The position numbers were made by a program, and so were the translations under genes. The notes under the pieces are model-generated. The model searched no databases and was not told where the DNA came from. It was given only the letters and a program-made list of their open reading frames with translations. Shown piece by piece: positions 7,596 through 14,645 of a stretch of DNA of 24,756 bases. The DNA lies in the NCBI GenBank assembly GCA_039698075.1, contig JBDKTJ010000035.1, positions 1 to 24,756 on the forward strand. Direction: 5' to 3'. The first letter of the stretch is position 1; every line of letters begins with the position of its first letter. The stretch is from JAJFVC01 sp039698075. GTDB lineage: Bacteria; Planctomycetota; Planctomycetia; Pirellulales; Thermoguttaceae.

Positions 7596-8012
7596 ATGCT
7601 CGCCACCCCGATCGTCGTCGAAATCCAACGACTGCTGAATGAAACCGATCTGAGCCAACGAAAGATCGCCGAGGTGATGGGCGTCAGCCGCGGCAGCGTC
7701 GCATCGGTCGCCTCCGGCAAGCGGCCCGACTACGATGCGTTGCGAGCCCAATCGACCACCGATTGGGAAGAACCCGCCGGTCCGCCCGAACGATGCCCCA
7801 CATGCGGCGGCATGGTTTACGCTCCGTGCCGCTTGTGTCGCGCTCGCGTCGAGCGGGCGAAAACCCTGCGACGTTCGGTCCTTCACGGCATGGATGGCGA
7901 CCGCGGCGAACTGTCGCTGCAACTTCACCCCGAACATCACGCCCGCTACGAACCGATCCACGCCCGTCGCCGCGACAACCCGGAGTTCGCGGAAGGAGTC
8001 GCCGCTCGATGA
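7596..8012 (+). CDS. HTH/zinc-ribbon putative regulator
   Basis: 138 aa. Residues ~8-42 form a helix-turn-helix of the Xre/resolvase-like kind (LLNETDLSQRKIAEVMGVSR followed by GSVASVASGKR). Residues 67-81 hold a four-cysteine knuckle, CPTC (67-70) and CRLC (78-81), suggesting a bound zinc. The C-terminal third is basic and His-rich with no known domain. It is first in the plus-strand run, just after the promoter/terminator unit, and its stop overlaps the next start (ATGA at 8009-8012), so it is co-translated with the hydrolase gene. Likely a DNA-binding regulator of this module or a phage-type recombination/packaging accessory protein. Only a weak GAGAAG precedes the ATG. Confidence 0.7.
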   Translation: MLATPIVVEIQRLLNETDLSQRKIAEVMGVSRGSVASVASGKRPDYDALRAQSTTDWEEPAGPPERCPTCGGMVYAPCRLCRARVERAKTLRRSVLHGMDGDRGELSLQLHPEHHARYEPIHARRRDNPEFAEGVAAR

Positions 8013-8575
8013 ACCACAAAACGCTCGTGTCCTATGCCGAATCGCGGCCGCGCATTCGCAACGCCGACCTGCTGCTGTTTCGTCCGCGCAACCGAATGGC
8101 CCGCGCGATCGCCGTCGCCGGTCGATCCGAATACGTTCATGCCGCGATGACCGGCTGGTGGAACGGGCGGCTGATGTGCGTCGAAATGACCTCCGGCGGC
8201 GGTCGGGCCACGCTGCTTTCCGGCCTCGTCCAACGCTGGCCCGGAGCGATTGATCTGTTTCAATCCAACGCGGTGCGACGGCGTTTTTCTCGAACCAAAA
8301 CGCTCGAAGCGATGATCGCCGCAACCGGCCGCGACTACGGATGGGGCAACTTGCTCTGCGCTGCGATGCTCCATCTGCCGATGTTCCGATTCCTCGTGTC
8401 GCCAAGCGGCGATGATTCGGCTGCGTCGTCATGGCCGCCGTTTTGTTCGCAAGCCATTGCCGCGGCCTGTCGCTCGGGCGGAGTCGATCCCGTGCCGAAC
8501 CTGGCGGATCGATTGACCGAGCCGGGCGATTTGGCCCGGAGCCCCTTCTTCGCATATCAATGCACTTTCGCGTGA
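8009..8575 (+). CDS. YiiX-like permuted NlpC/P60 cysteine hydrolase
   Basis: 188 aa. The start chosen is ATG 8009, overlapping the upstream stop by ATGA, with GGAAGGAG at 7991-7998; the frame is open upstream but that is the neighbour's shadow. The order of motifs is that of the circularly permuted papain-like group (YiiX/YebB-like, LRAT-related): an early NADLLLFRPRN strand, catalytic His in SEYVHAAM (H44), a VEM strand (E59), and the nucleophile later in PPFCSQAIAAACR (C146). Known members cleave amide or acyl bonds in peptidoglycan or lipids. No signal peptide is visible. With the holin-like and protease genes nearby, a role in envelope passage or cell lysis by the particle is plausible. 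His44 and Cys146 as catalytic pair is by analogy. Confidence 0.72.
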   Translation: MNHKTLVSYAESRPRIRNADLLLFRPRNRMARAIAVAGRSEYVHAAMTGWWNGRLMCVEMTSGGGRATLLSGLVQRWPGAIDLFQSNAVRRRFSRTKTLEAMIAATGRDYGWGNLLCAAMLHLPMFRFLVSPSGDDSAASSWPPFCSQAIAAACRSGGVDPVPNLADRLTEPGDLARSPFFAYQCTFA

Positions 8576-8609
8576 CCCCATCACTTTTTTCCGAAAAGGA
8601 CCGACCCTC

Positions 8610-8942
8610 ATGAACGACCCGCAACCGAACCAACCCGAACCCCAGTTCGCCGACAAGGACCGTCAAAATGGATTCCGTCTGCGGCGATTCAACGCCAAGT
8701 TCAACGTGTTGGCCCAGCAGCAAGGCCTCGACGCCGACGCCGCGCGAACGTTCCTTCGCCGGGCCGGACTTCCGCCGTTCGACGCCGCCGAGGCCGTCGC
8801 CGTCAATGCGAACATCTCGGCTTGGATGGACGACGACAAGAAAAAGACCGCCGACGACCTCGGCATCGACTGGGACGGGCTGATCGAGTTCATGGAAGCC
8901 CTGGCCCCGATTATTTTGGAGTTCGTCGAGGCGTGCGCGTAA
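8610..8942 (+). CDS. Hypothetical protein (110 aa)
   Basis: Not recognised. An acidic, mostly helical protein: a Pro/Gln-rich first 15 residues, then FRLRRFNAKFNVLAQQQGLD, AARTFLRRAGLPPFDAAEAV and an acidic C-terminus (WDGLIEFMEALAPIILEFVE). An AAAAGGA sequence sits about 14 bases before the ATG. It lies 34 bases after the hydrolase gene, on the same strand, and codon use looks like its neighbours, which supports it being real. The C-terminal helix is amphipathic rather than a clear membrane segment. Confidence 0.62.
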   Translation: MNDPQPNQPEPQFADKDRQNGFRLRRFNAKFNVLAQQQGLDADAARTFLRRAGLPPFDAAEAVAVNANISAWMDDDKKKTADDLGIDWDGLIEFMEALAPIILEFVEACA

Positions 8943-8963
8943 GTCCGTTGCCAACAAAAAATA

Positions 8964-9029
8964 TCCACGAAGGACACGAAGAGCACGAAGGGACGAGAGA
9001 CCCTTTGTGTCCTTCGTGGACTTCGTGGA
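8964..9029. repeat. ACGAAG-unit inverted repeat
   Basis: Left arm TCCACGAAGGACACGAAG... and right arm ...GTGTCCTTCGTGGA, CTTCGTGGA are inverted versions of a repeated (G/C)ACACGAAG unit, able to form a long imperfect hairpin across ~66 bases. It sits between the 110-aa gene and the C1 protease gene. Tracts of this kind, translating as HEGHEEHEG, are familiar in planctomycete and verrucomicrobial intergenic DNA. Confidence 0.7.
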
Positions 9030-9057
9030 CGACTTTTGCCCCACGAAAGGATTTTCC

Positions 9058-10344
9058 ATGAAGAAAGCGATCGCCATTCTTGTCTGGTCGGCATTCAGTT
9101 TGTGGTCGTCGGTCAACGCGGCGGACAGCACGTTGTCGGCCGTCGGCGTCGGTTCGTCGTTTTCGGCCAGCACGTCGTTGTCGAAGGCCGCGAAAAGCCA
9201 CGATTTGAAGCTCTTTCTTGAAAGCCAAAACGGCGATTGGACGGTGATCGACCCGCTGATGCTGGAGACCAATCACCCTGAGGCCTTCGATCAATGGGTC
9301 AAGGTGCTGGCCGGCAGCGGCAAGTCGCAGCCCGCCGTGATCTGGTATCAAAGGGCCGCTGGGCAAGTCACAATTCTGTCCGTCGATCAACTCTCCGACG
9401 CGACGACCGAGGCCGATCTGTTGAAGTTGGCCAAAAGCTACGTGCCCGAGACCAAGGGTTTTGTGACGGTCAAAGGCAAGAAATACCCACTGGGCCTGAA
9501 GCCAGCACCCAAAGGCAAGAAGGCGACGATTGGCGGAAAGCCCGTCCGCAGCGTTTCGGAGGTTTTGACGCCGTTGGCCGAAGCCGACTATCCCGTCGGA
9601 ATCGATCTTCGGACGCAATTTCAATACGTCAAGGATCAGGGCAACTATGGCACGTGTGTTTTGAACGCCACGTGCGCCGCCTACGAGGCCGCGTGCTTCC
9701 GCATGTTCGGTGCAAAAAACTCCGTGGAGTTCAGCCCGAACTTTTTGGCCGTCCGCACGGATGGCTGGAACGGCACCTGGGCCTCCGATGCGCTCGACGT
9801 GCTGATGAACACCGGCGTGGTGCCGATGGCCGATCAGCCGAACTACTCGCACAGGCTTCCTGTTGGCTGGAAAAAGACGGCATCGCAATACAAGGCCCTC
9901 GGAGTCTATGGCCCGCCCGAAAAAAACACGGTCGGCTACGTCGCCGCCGCGCTCTCGAAAGGCTACCCCGTGTTGGTCGGCATCAGCGTTGGCAACGGTT
10001 TTGAGCCCGATCGCGATGGTTTTATTACTTATGCTCGCGGGGCCGGCCGAGGCGTCAACCACGAAGTAGTGGTCGCCGGCGGATTCATCGTGCACGAAGG
10101 AAAACGTTTTTGGCGGATGAAAAACAGTTGGGGAGCCGATTGGGGCCAGTTCGGCGACGGCACGGCCTACCTCGAAGATAAGTTTTTGGACGACGGCGAC
10201 AACGATTTTTGGGTGATCGTCGTGCCGTCGGCCGCGGAGTCGTACCACTTCAATCAACCCGCCGCCACGACCGATGACCGATCCGACACTTGCCCCAACG
10301 GCCAATGCAGCGCGCCGCGTCGCGGACGATTTGGACGCAACTGA
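9058..10344 (+). CDS. Secreted papain-like C1 family cysteine protease
   Basis: 428 aa. The start ATG 9058 has AAAGGA eight bases upstream and opens a signal peptide (MKKAIAILVWSAFSLWSSVNA, cleavage near residue 21-22). Residues ~25-165 resemble no catalytic domain and may be a pro-region or thioredoxin-like domain. The papain fold follows: oxyanion Gln and nucleophile in KDQGNYGTCVLNAT (Q194, C200), catalytic His in GVNHEVVVAGG (H335) and Asn in RMKNSWGADWGQFGDG (N356), so all catalytic positions are present. The protein should be exported or carried outside the cytoplasm. It sits in the run with the YiiX-like hydrolase and holin-like gene, suggesting a role in lysis or degrading the proteinaceous cell surface. 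The C-terminus is basic and glycine-rich. Confidence 0.85.
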   Translation: MKKAIAILVWSAFSLWSSVNAADSTLSAVGVGSSFSASTSLSKAAKSHDLKLFLESQNGDWTVIDPLMLETNHPEAFDQWVKVLAGSGKSQPAVIWYQRAAGQVTILSVDQLSDATTEADLLKLAKSYVPETKGFVTVKGKKYPLGLKPAPKGKKATIGGKPVRSVSEVLTPLAEADYPVGIDLRTQFQYVKDQGNYGTCVLNATCAAYEAACFRMFGAKNSVEFSPNFLAVRTDGWNGTWASDALDVLMNTGVVPMADQPNYSHRLPVGWKKTASQYKALGVYGPPEKNTVGYVAAALSKGYPVLVGISVGNGFEPDRDGFITYARGAGRGVNHEVVVAGGFIVHEGKRFWRMKNSWGADWGQFGDGTAYLEDKFLDDGDNDFWVIVVPSAAESYHFNQPAATTDDRSDTCPNGQCSAPRRGRFGRN

Positions 10345-10363
10345 TCCTTCTGAGGGCAACGCC

Positions 10364-10663
10364 ATGACGGCTTCCGAGTCCACCGCGCTGGACAGACTGC
10401 GCGACGAGCTGCATTGCTACCACGTCGATGTGCAACGGTTGATTCAGCGTTGCGAATCGTGCCGCGCCGAGGTGGTTCAGATCGCCTCGGATATGTACGG
10501 TCTGCCTGGCAACAAGGAAACCAGTCCGGGCTTGATGGGCGAGGTGGCTCAATTGCGCGGCAGCCGGCGTCTGATCGTGTTGGCGTTGCGCGGCGCGTGG
10601 GTGCTGCTGACCATTTTACTCGGTGCTGCGGCCACGGCGCTGCTGCAATCCCATTCTTATTGA
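10364..10663 (+). CDS. Holin-like small membrane protein (coiled coil + C-terminal TM)
   Basis: 99 aa from ATG 10364, which has GAGGG eight bases upstream. A longer frame starts at 10274 inside the protease gene but lacks a good ribosome binding site. Residues ~5-70 are a charged helix (ALDRLRDELHCYHVDVQRLI, three cysteines in HCYHV and RCESCRAEV) and residues ~73-95 a single hydrophobic segment (IVLALRGAWVLLTILLGAAA). This layout is that of XhlA-type holin/accessory proteins and other small phage membrane proteins. It follows the protease by 19 bases. A holin role is inferred from shape and place only. Confidence 0.55.
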   Translation: MTASESTALDRLRDELHCYHVDVQRLIQRCESCRAEVVQIASDMYGLPGNKETSPGLMGEVAQLRGSRRLIVLALRGAWVLLTILLGAAATALLQSHSY

Positions 10664-10779
10664 CCTTTGTACGGCGAATGACCCCAGGCCGACCAACGGA
10701 AGGCCGAAAAATGGGCCAAATACGTCGCCTAGCCAGTTCCTTATCCAAGCAAACATCAATAACCTGAGGAATCGCCGCT

Positions 10780-11340
10780 ATGAAGATACGCGATCGCATC
10801 AAGGAATTCCGCCGGGTGAAGGCCTCGCTGCTCAAGCCGCATCCGAACAACTGGCGCACGCATCCCGCCGCGCAACAAGATGCGTTGCGGGGCGTGTTGG
10901 CCGAGATCGGCTTTGCCGGCGCGCTGCTGGCCCGTCCGTTGCCCGACGGCTCGCTGCAACTGATCGACGGCCATCTGCGGGCCGAAACCACCCCGGACGC
11001 CGACGTGCCCGTGCTGATCGTGGACCTCGACGACGTCGAGACCGCGAAGCTGCTAGCCTTGCACGATCCGCTGGCTGCGATGGCCGAGACGGATCACCGC
11101 TCGCTGGCGACGCTGCTCGACCAGGTCGAAACCGAAAACGACGCCGTCCAAGCGATGTTGAACGCGATGCTCGACGAAAAGCCGGACACCATCGAGCCGA
11201 CGGCGCCCGAACCGCTCGACTCGCCCGAGTTGCCCGAGGCGTTCCAGGTCGTCGTTCAATGCCGCGATGAGGCCCAGCAGCAAAGCGTCTACGAGCGGCT
11301 GACCGGCGAAGGTTTTGCGTGTCGACTGCTGACGATGTAA
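10780..11340 (+). CDS. ParB/Srx-fold protein with C-terminal small alpha/beta domain
   Basis: 186 aa; GAGGAA about 8 bases before the ATG. Residues ~14-100 follow the ParB N-terminal fold: LLKPHPNNWRTHPAAQQDAL, FAGALLARPLPDGSLQLIDG and the box II-like DGHLRAE (63-69), then VPVLIVDLDDVETAKLLAL. Phage ParB-like domains bind DNA/nucleotides or act as nucleases and often sit beside terminases or methylases. A Pro/Glu linker leads to a C-terminal beta-alpha-beta unit (FQVVVQCRDEAQQQSVYERL...FACRLLTM). It is seven bases upstream of the ABC-GNAT gene and four genes from... the terminase pair follows directly after that gene, so a function in DNA recognition for packaging is a reasonable inference. 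Confidence 0.75.
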   Translation: MKIRDRIKEFRRVKASLLKPHPNNWRTHPAAQQDALRGVLAEIGFAGALLARPLPDGSLQLIDGHLRAETTPDADVPVLIVDLDDVETAKLLALHDPLAAMAETDHRSLATLLDQVETENDAVQAMLNAMLDEKPDTIEPTAPEPLDSPELPEAFQVVVQCRDEAQQQSVYERLTGEGFACRLLTM

Positions 11341-11347
11341 AAACAAC

Positions 11348-12475
11348 ATGCCGCCGATCCACGTCGAAGTCCACTGCCCGGTGTTCGATTCGTTCCGCGT
11401 CCAGCAGGTCGGCGGAATGTTCGACGTTCCGTTGAGTCAACGGGCGTCGCAACCATTCCATGTCGACGTGCCCGACTGGGTCTTTGCACAAGGCGACGAA
11501 GACTCGCCGACCTGGCAAATCGGTTTGATCGTCGGTCCGTCGGGCAGCGGTAAGAGCACGATCGCGCGGACGATGTTCGGGCCTTGCGTCTATCAACCAC
11601 GACAATGGCCGGCGGATCGGGCGGTCATCGACGGTTTTGGCGAGCGGTCGATCAAGGACATCACGCGGCTGCTGACGGCCGTCGGTTTTTCATCGCCGCC
11701 GAGTTGGATCAAGCCGTATCAGGTGCTGAGCAACGGCGAACAATTTCGTTGCGACCTGGCCCGATCGCTTTTTGATGCCGGAAATGTCGCTTCTTCGTCT
11801 TCCGTGGTTGTCTTCGATGAGTTCACCAGCGTCGTGGACCGCAACGTGGCGCGTGTGGTGTCGGCGGCCGTGGCCCGAGGAATTCGAGCCGGCTGGATTG
11901 GCCGCCGCCTGGTGGCCGTCACTTGCCATTACGACGTGGCCGAATGGCTCGAACCCGATTGGGTCATCGACATGGCCACAGCCGAGTTCATGCGGAGGTG
12001 TCTTCGGCGACCGCCGATCCGGCTCGAATTGTTTCGTTGCGGCCGTGGTGCGTGGCGGTTGTTTGCGCGTCATCACTATTTGAGCGGATCACTGGCCCAG
12101 TTTTCGCGATGTTTTCTGGCTCTTTGGGAAGGTCGCCCGGTGGCGTTTTGCTCGTCCGTTTCGCTGATCGGCCGCAAAAACCGTTGGCGCATCGGACGAC
12201 TCGTGACGCTGCCCGACTACCAAGGCATCGGCATCGGCGCGGCCGTGCTCGAAGCCGTGGCCGAGTTGCACCGCCGCGAAGGCCACCGCATGAACTTGAC
12301 GGCTAGCCATCCGGCGGTGTTGGCCCATTGCCGCCGCTCGCCGGCGTGGCGATTGGTCGGCGTCAAGACAACCGGTTCGCACGGCGTTCGACGATTCATC
12401 CACAACTACCGCGGCTCCGAGGGTCGAGCCGTTGCATCGTTCGAGTATGTTGGAAACAGAGGGATTAGGGATTAG
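11348..12475 (+). CDS. ABC-type ATPase fused to GNAT acetyltransferase domain
   Basis: 375 aa. The N-terminal half is a soluble ABC-type ATPase: Walker A GPSGSGKST (63-71), signature LSNGEQ (127-132), Walker B VVVFDE (153-158) and switch His in VTCHYDVAEW (H194). It lacks any transmembrane part and has a short Q-loop region, so it is not a transporter component. Residues ~225-350 form a GNAT domain: RLFARHHYLSG, CFLALWEGRPVAFCSSV, IGRLVTLPDYQGIGIGAAVL with the acetyl-CoA loop QGIGIG (292-297), and FIHNY late. The fusion sits between a ParB-like gene and terminase genes. A role in DNA processing, packaging initiation or modifying a host target are possibilities. The last residues (GNRGIRD) and the stop codon are supplied by an intergenic GGGATTAGG repeat. 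Confidence 0.82.
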   Translation: MPPIHVEVHCPVFDSFRVQQVGGMFDVPLSQRASQPFHVDVPDWVFAQGDEDSPTWQIGLIVGPSGSGKSTIARTMFGPCVYQPRQWPADRAVIDGFGERSIKDITRLLTAVGFSSPPSWIKPYQVLSNGEQFRCDLARSLFDAGNVASSSSVVVFDEFTSVVDRNVARVVSAAVARGIRAGWIGRRLVAVTCHYDVAEWLEPDWVIDMATAEFMRRCLRRPPIRLELFRCGRGAWRLFARHHYLSGSLAQFSRCFLALWEGRPVAFCSSVSLIGRKNRWRIGRLVTLPDYQGIGIGAAVLEAVAELHRREGHRMNLTASHPAVLAHCRRSPAWRLVGVKTTGSHGVRRFIHNYRGSEGRAVASFEYVGNRGIRD

Positions 12476-12482
12476 GGATTGG
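12461..12482. repeat. GGGATTAGG-type repeat, copy 3 (most perfect)
   Basis: Three near-perfect tandem GGGATTA units followed by GGG ATTGG on the plus strand. It overlaps the end of the ABC-GNAT gene and supplies its TAG stop (12473-12475). See copies at 2859, 3513 and 18098. Confidence 0.75.
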
Positions 12483-12545
12483 AGCACAACCGATCTCCGC
12501 GTTCCGGCCCTTCCTCCCCAATCTCCGCCAACTTGGAGTTTGCCT

Positions 12546-13019
12546 GTGAGAAAACGCGGACGACCGCCGGTGCTCGACGACGGCAAGCGACGCGAGGTGC
12601 TGGCCATCCTCAGCGTGGGATGCAGCCAGGCGGTCGCGGCGCAGTACGTTGGTTGTGCGCCGACGACCATCCAAAACACCGCGGAGCGCGATCCCAAGTT
12701 CGCCGTCGAGCTGAACCGGGCTCGATGCAACGCGGAACTGGGGCTGGTGCAAAACATCCGCAACGCCGCGAGGAAGGAGCAATACTGGCGCGCCGCGGCC
12801 TGGGCGCTCGAACGCAATTTTCCCGAAAAATACGCCCGCCACGGGCCAGATGTCATTACGGTCGAACACATCGGGCTGCTGTTGGCCAAGTTTTCCGAAA
12901 TCGTCGTGCAAGAATCGCCGGAAAAAAGCCGCGTCACGATCTGCAAACGCATGCAACAGGTGGCCAAAAGCCTCGGCATCGATCTAAAAAAGGTGGTTCA
13001 CCATGATTCGGACCCATGA
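12546..13019 (+). CDS. Terminase small subunit-like DNA-binding protein
   Basis: The start chosen is GTG 12546 with GGAG seven bases upstream; the frame is open back to 12432 but that part is translated repeat DNA. 157 aa. A basic N-terminus (RKRGRPPVLDDGKR) leads into a helix-turn-helix (EVLAILSVGCSQAVAAQYVG, then CAPTTIQNTAERDPKF) and a long helical region (LNRARCNAELGLVQNIRNAA, AAAWALERNFPEKYA). The phrase 'A.WALER.FP..YA' is typical of small terminase and packaging-site binding proteins. The stop overlaps the large terminase start by 17 bases. Small terminases recognise the packaging site and load the motor. Assignment rests on this motif and the neighbour. Confidence 0.75.
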   Translation: MRKRGRPPVLDDGKRREVLAILSVGCSQAVAAQYVGCAPTTIQNTAERDPKFAVELNRARCNAELGLVQNIRNAARKEQYWRAAAWALERNFPEKYARHGPDVITVEHIGLLLAKFSEIVVQESPEKSRVTICKRMQQVAKSLGIDLKKVVHHDSDP

Positions 13020-14628
13020 CGCGACGCCGGGTGTTTTTGGCGACGACGCGGTGTTCAAAAAACTCTGGGCGATGTGGTGCGACGATTTCGCCCGCCAACA
13101 CGGTCGCGCCCGACGATTGGCGCGACGCGACCGCGACCGACTCGATCTGATCGCCTGGGGCCAAAAATATCTGCAGGAGCATTTTTGCCGACCGCCGTCG
13201 AACATGCACCGTTGGTTGGCCGAGCAGCTCGACGACGCGCAGACCACGCGCGGTGCGAAGATCAACGTGTTGGGCCCGCGCGGCGGCGCAAAATCGACGC
13301 TCGGCACGCTGGCCCTTCCGTTGCGCGCGGCATTGGAGGGCTGGGAACCGTACATTTGGATCGTCTCCGACACAAAACACCAAGCCTGCGCCCATCTGGA
13401 AAACATCAAAGCCGAGCTGCTCGACAACCGCCGGCTGGCCGCCGATTTCCCCGAGGTGGCGGGCCGCGGTTCCGTCTGGCGCGCCAACGCCGTCGTGTTG
13501 CGCAACGGCGTGACGATCGAGGCGTTCGGCACGGGCCAGCGCATTCGCGGGCGACGACGACGCGCCAATCGCCCTTCGCTGATCGTCTGCGACGACCTGC
13601 AAAACGACGGCCACATTCACTCGGCCCAACAGCGGGCCAACTCACGCACCTGGTTTCACGGCACGTTGATGAAGGCCGGCACGTCGCGCACCAACCTTGT
13701 GAACCTGGCCACCGCGCTGCACCGCGACGCCTTGGCGATGGAACTCGGCCGCACGCCCGGCTGGACCTCGCACACGTTCCGCTCGATCGTCCGATGGCCC
13801 GACAACATGGGCCTGTGGCAACAATGGGAAGCCGTCTACACCGACTTGACCAAGCCGCGGCGAAAGGCGGTCGCCCGACATTTTTACGAGCGGCATCGTC
13901 CGATGATGGATGCCGGCGCCATCGTACTCTGGCCTGAGGAAGAAGATCTTTACACGCTGATGTGCATGCGGATTGAGAGTGGACGGACCGCCTTCGAACG
14001 CGAAAAGCAAAACTCGCCGATCAACCCCGACCTGTGCGAGTGGCCCGAGTCGTACTTCGACGCCTCGATCTGGTTCGACCAGTGGCCGGACCCGTTGGTC
14101 GTTAAAACCATGGCGCTCGACCCGAGCAAAGGACGCGACGCCCGGCACGGCGACTACTCGGCCTTGGTGCTGTTGGGCGTGGATCGTCAGGGGACCGTGT
14201 ACGTCGAGGCCGACTTGGCCCGGCGTCCCACGCCGCAGATGGTCGCGGAATCGGTCGAATGGTTTTGCCGATTCCGTCCCGACGTGTTCGGCGTCGAATC
14301 AAACCAGTATCAAGAATTGCTGGCCGGCGAGTTCGAGCGGGAGTTCCAACGCCGCGCGGTTCTCGGCGTTCGGCCCGCGTCGATCGAAAACCACACGGCA
14401 AAAACGGTGCGGATCCGCCGGTTGGGCCCCTATCTGTCGTCGCACCGGCTGCGGCTGAAATCGAACAGCCCCGGCACGCGGCTTTTGTTCGAGCAGCTCC
14501 AAGAGTTTCCGATCGGCGACCACGACGACGGCCCCGACGCGTTGGAGATGGCCCTGCGTCTGGCCGCCGAGTTGCTTTACGGTCGGACGGTCCACGACGG
14601 GCTCGGCCACCGATTGCCGGTCGGGTGA
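13003..14628 (+). CDS. terL: Terminase large subunit (packaging ATPase/nuclease)
   Basis: 541 aa, full length. AAGGTGG six bases before the ATG. ATPase domain: Walker A GPRGGAKST (91-99), Walker B SLIVCDD (192-198) and the coupling stretch NLATALHRDALA. Nuclease domain, RNase H-like: first Asp in KTMALDPSKG (D373), Glu in VFGVESNQYQ (E432) and the third acidic cluster GDHDDGPDALEMAL (D506, D508, D509, D512). All catalytic positions are present. It drives DNA translocation into procapsids and cuts concatemers. It closes the plus-strand run; only 17 bases separate it from the end of the convergent T2SS-F gene. A portal gene normally follows a terminase; none is found here. Confidence 0.92.
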   Translation: MIRTHDATPGVFGDDAVFKKLWAMWCDDFARQHGRARRLARRDRDRLDLIAWGQKYLQEHFCRPPSNMHRWLAEQLDDAQTTRGAKINVLGPRGGAKSTLGTLALPLRAALEGWEPYIWIVSDTKHQACAHLENIKAELLDNRRLAADFPEVAGRGSVWRANAVVLRNGVTIEAFGTGQRIRGRRRRANRPSLIVCDDLQNDGHIHSAQQRANSRTWFHGTLMKAGTSRTNLVNLATALHRDALAMELGRTPGWTSHTFRSIVRWPDNMGLWQQWEAVYTDLTKPRRKAVARHFYERHRPMMDAGAIVLWPEEEDLYTLMCMRIESGRTAFEREKQNSPINPDLCEWPESYFDASIWFDQWPDPLVVKTMALDPSKGRDARHGDYSALVLLGVDRQGTVYVEADLARRPTPQMVAESVEWFCRFRPDVFGVESNQYQELLAGEFEREFQRRAVLGVRPASIENHTAKTVRIRRLGPYLSSHRLRLKSNSPGTRLLFEQLQEFPIGDHDDGPDALEMALRLAAELLYGRTVHDGLGHRLPVG

Positions 14629-14645
14629 ACCGGGGAGAAAAAAGC

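Noticed and set aside
8964..9029. ACGAAG array as a CRISPR
   Set aside because: Units are short, adjoining and inverted with no unique spacers.
10274..10363. Longer start for the holin-like gene inside the protease gene
   Set aside because: No ribosome binding site there, whereas ATG 10364 has GAGGG at good spacing.
7569..10383. Long minus-strand frames of 567 and 490 residues
   Set aside because: They lie opposite six well-supported plus-strand genes and read as shadow translations rich in Arg and Gly.
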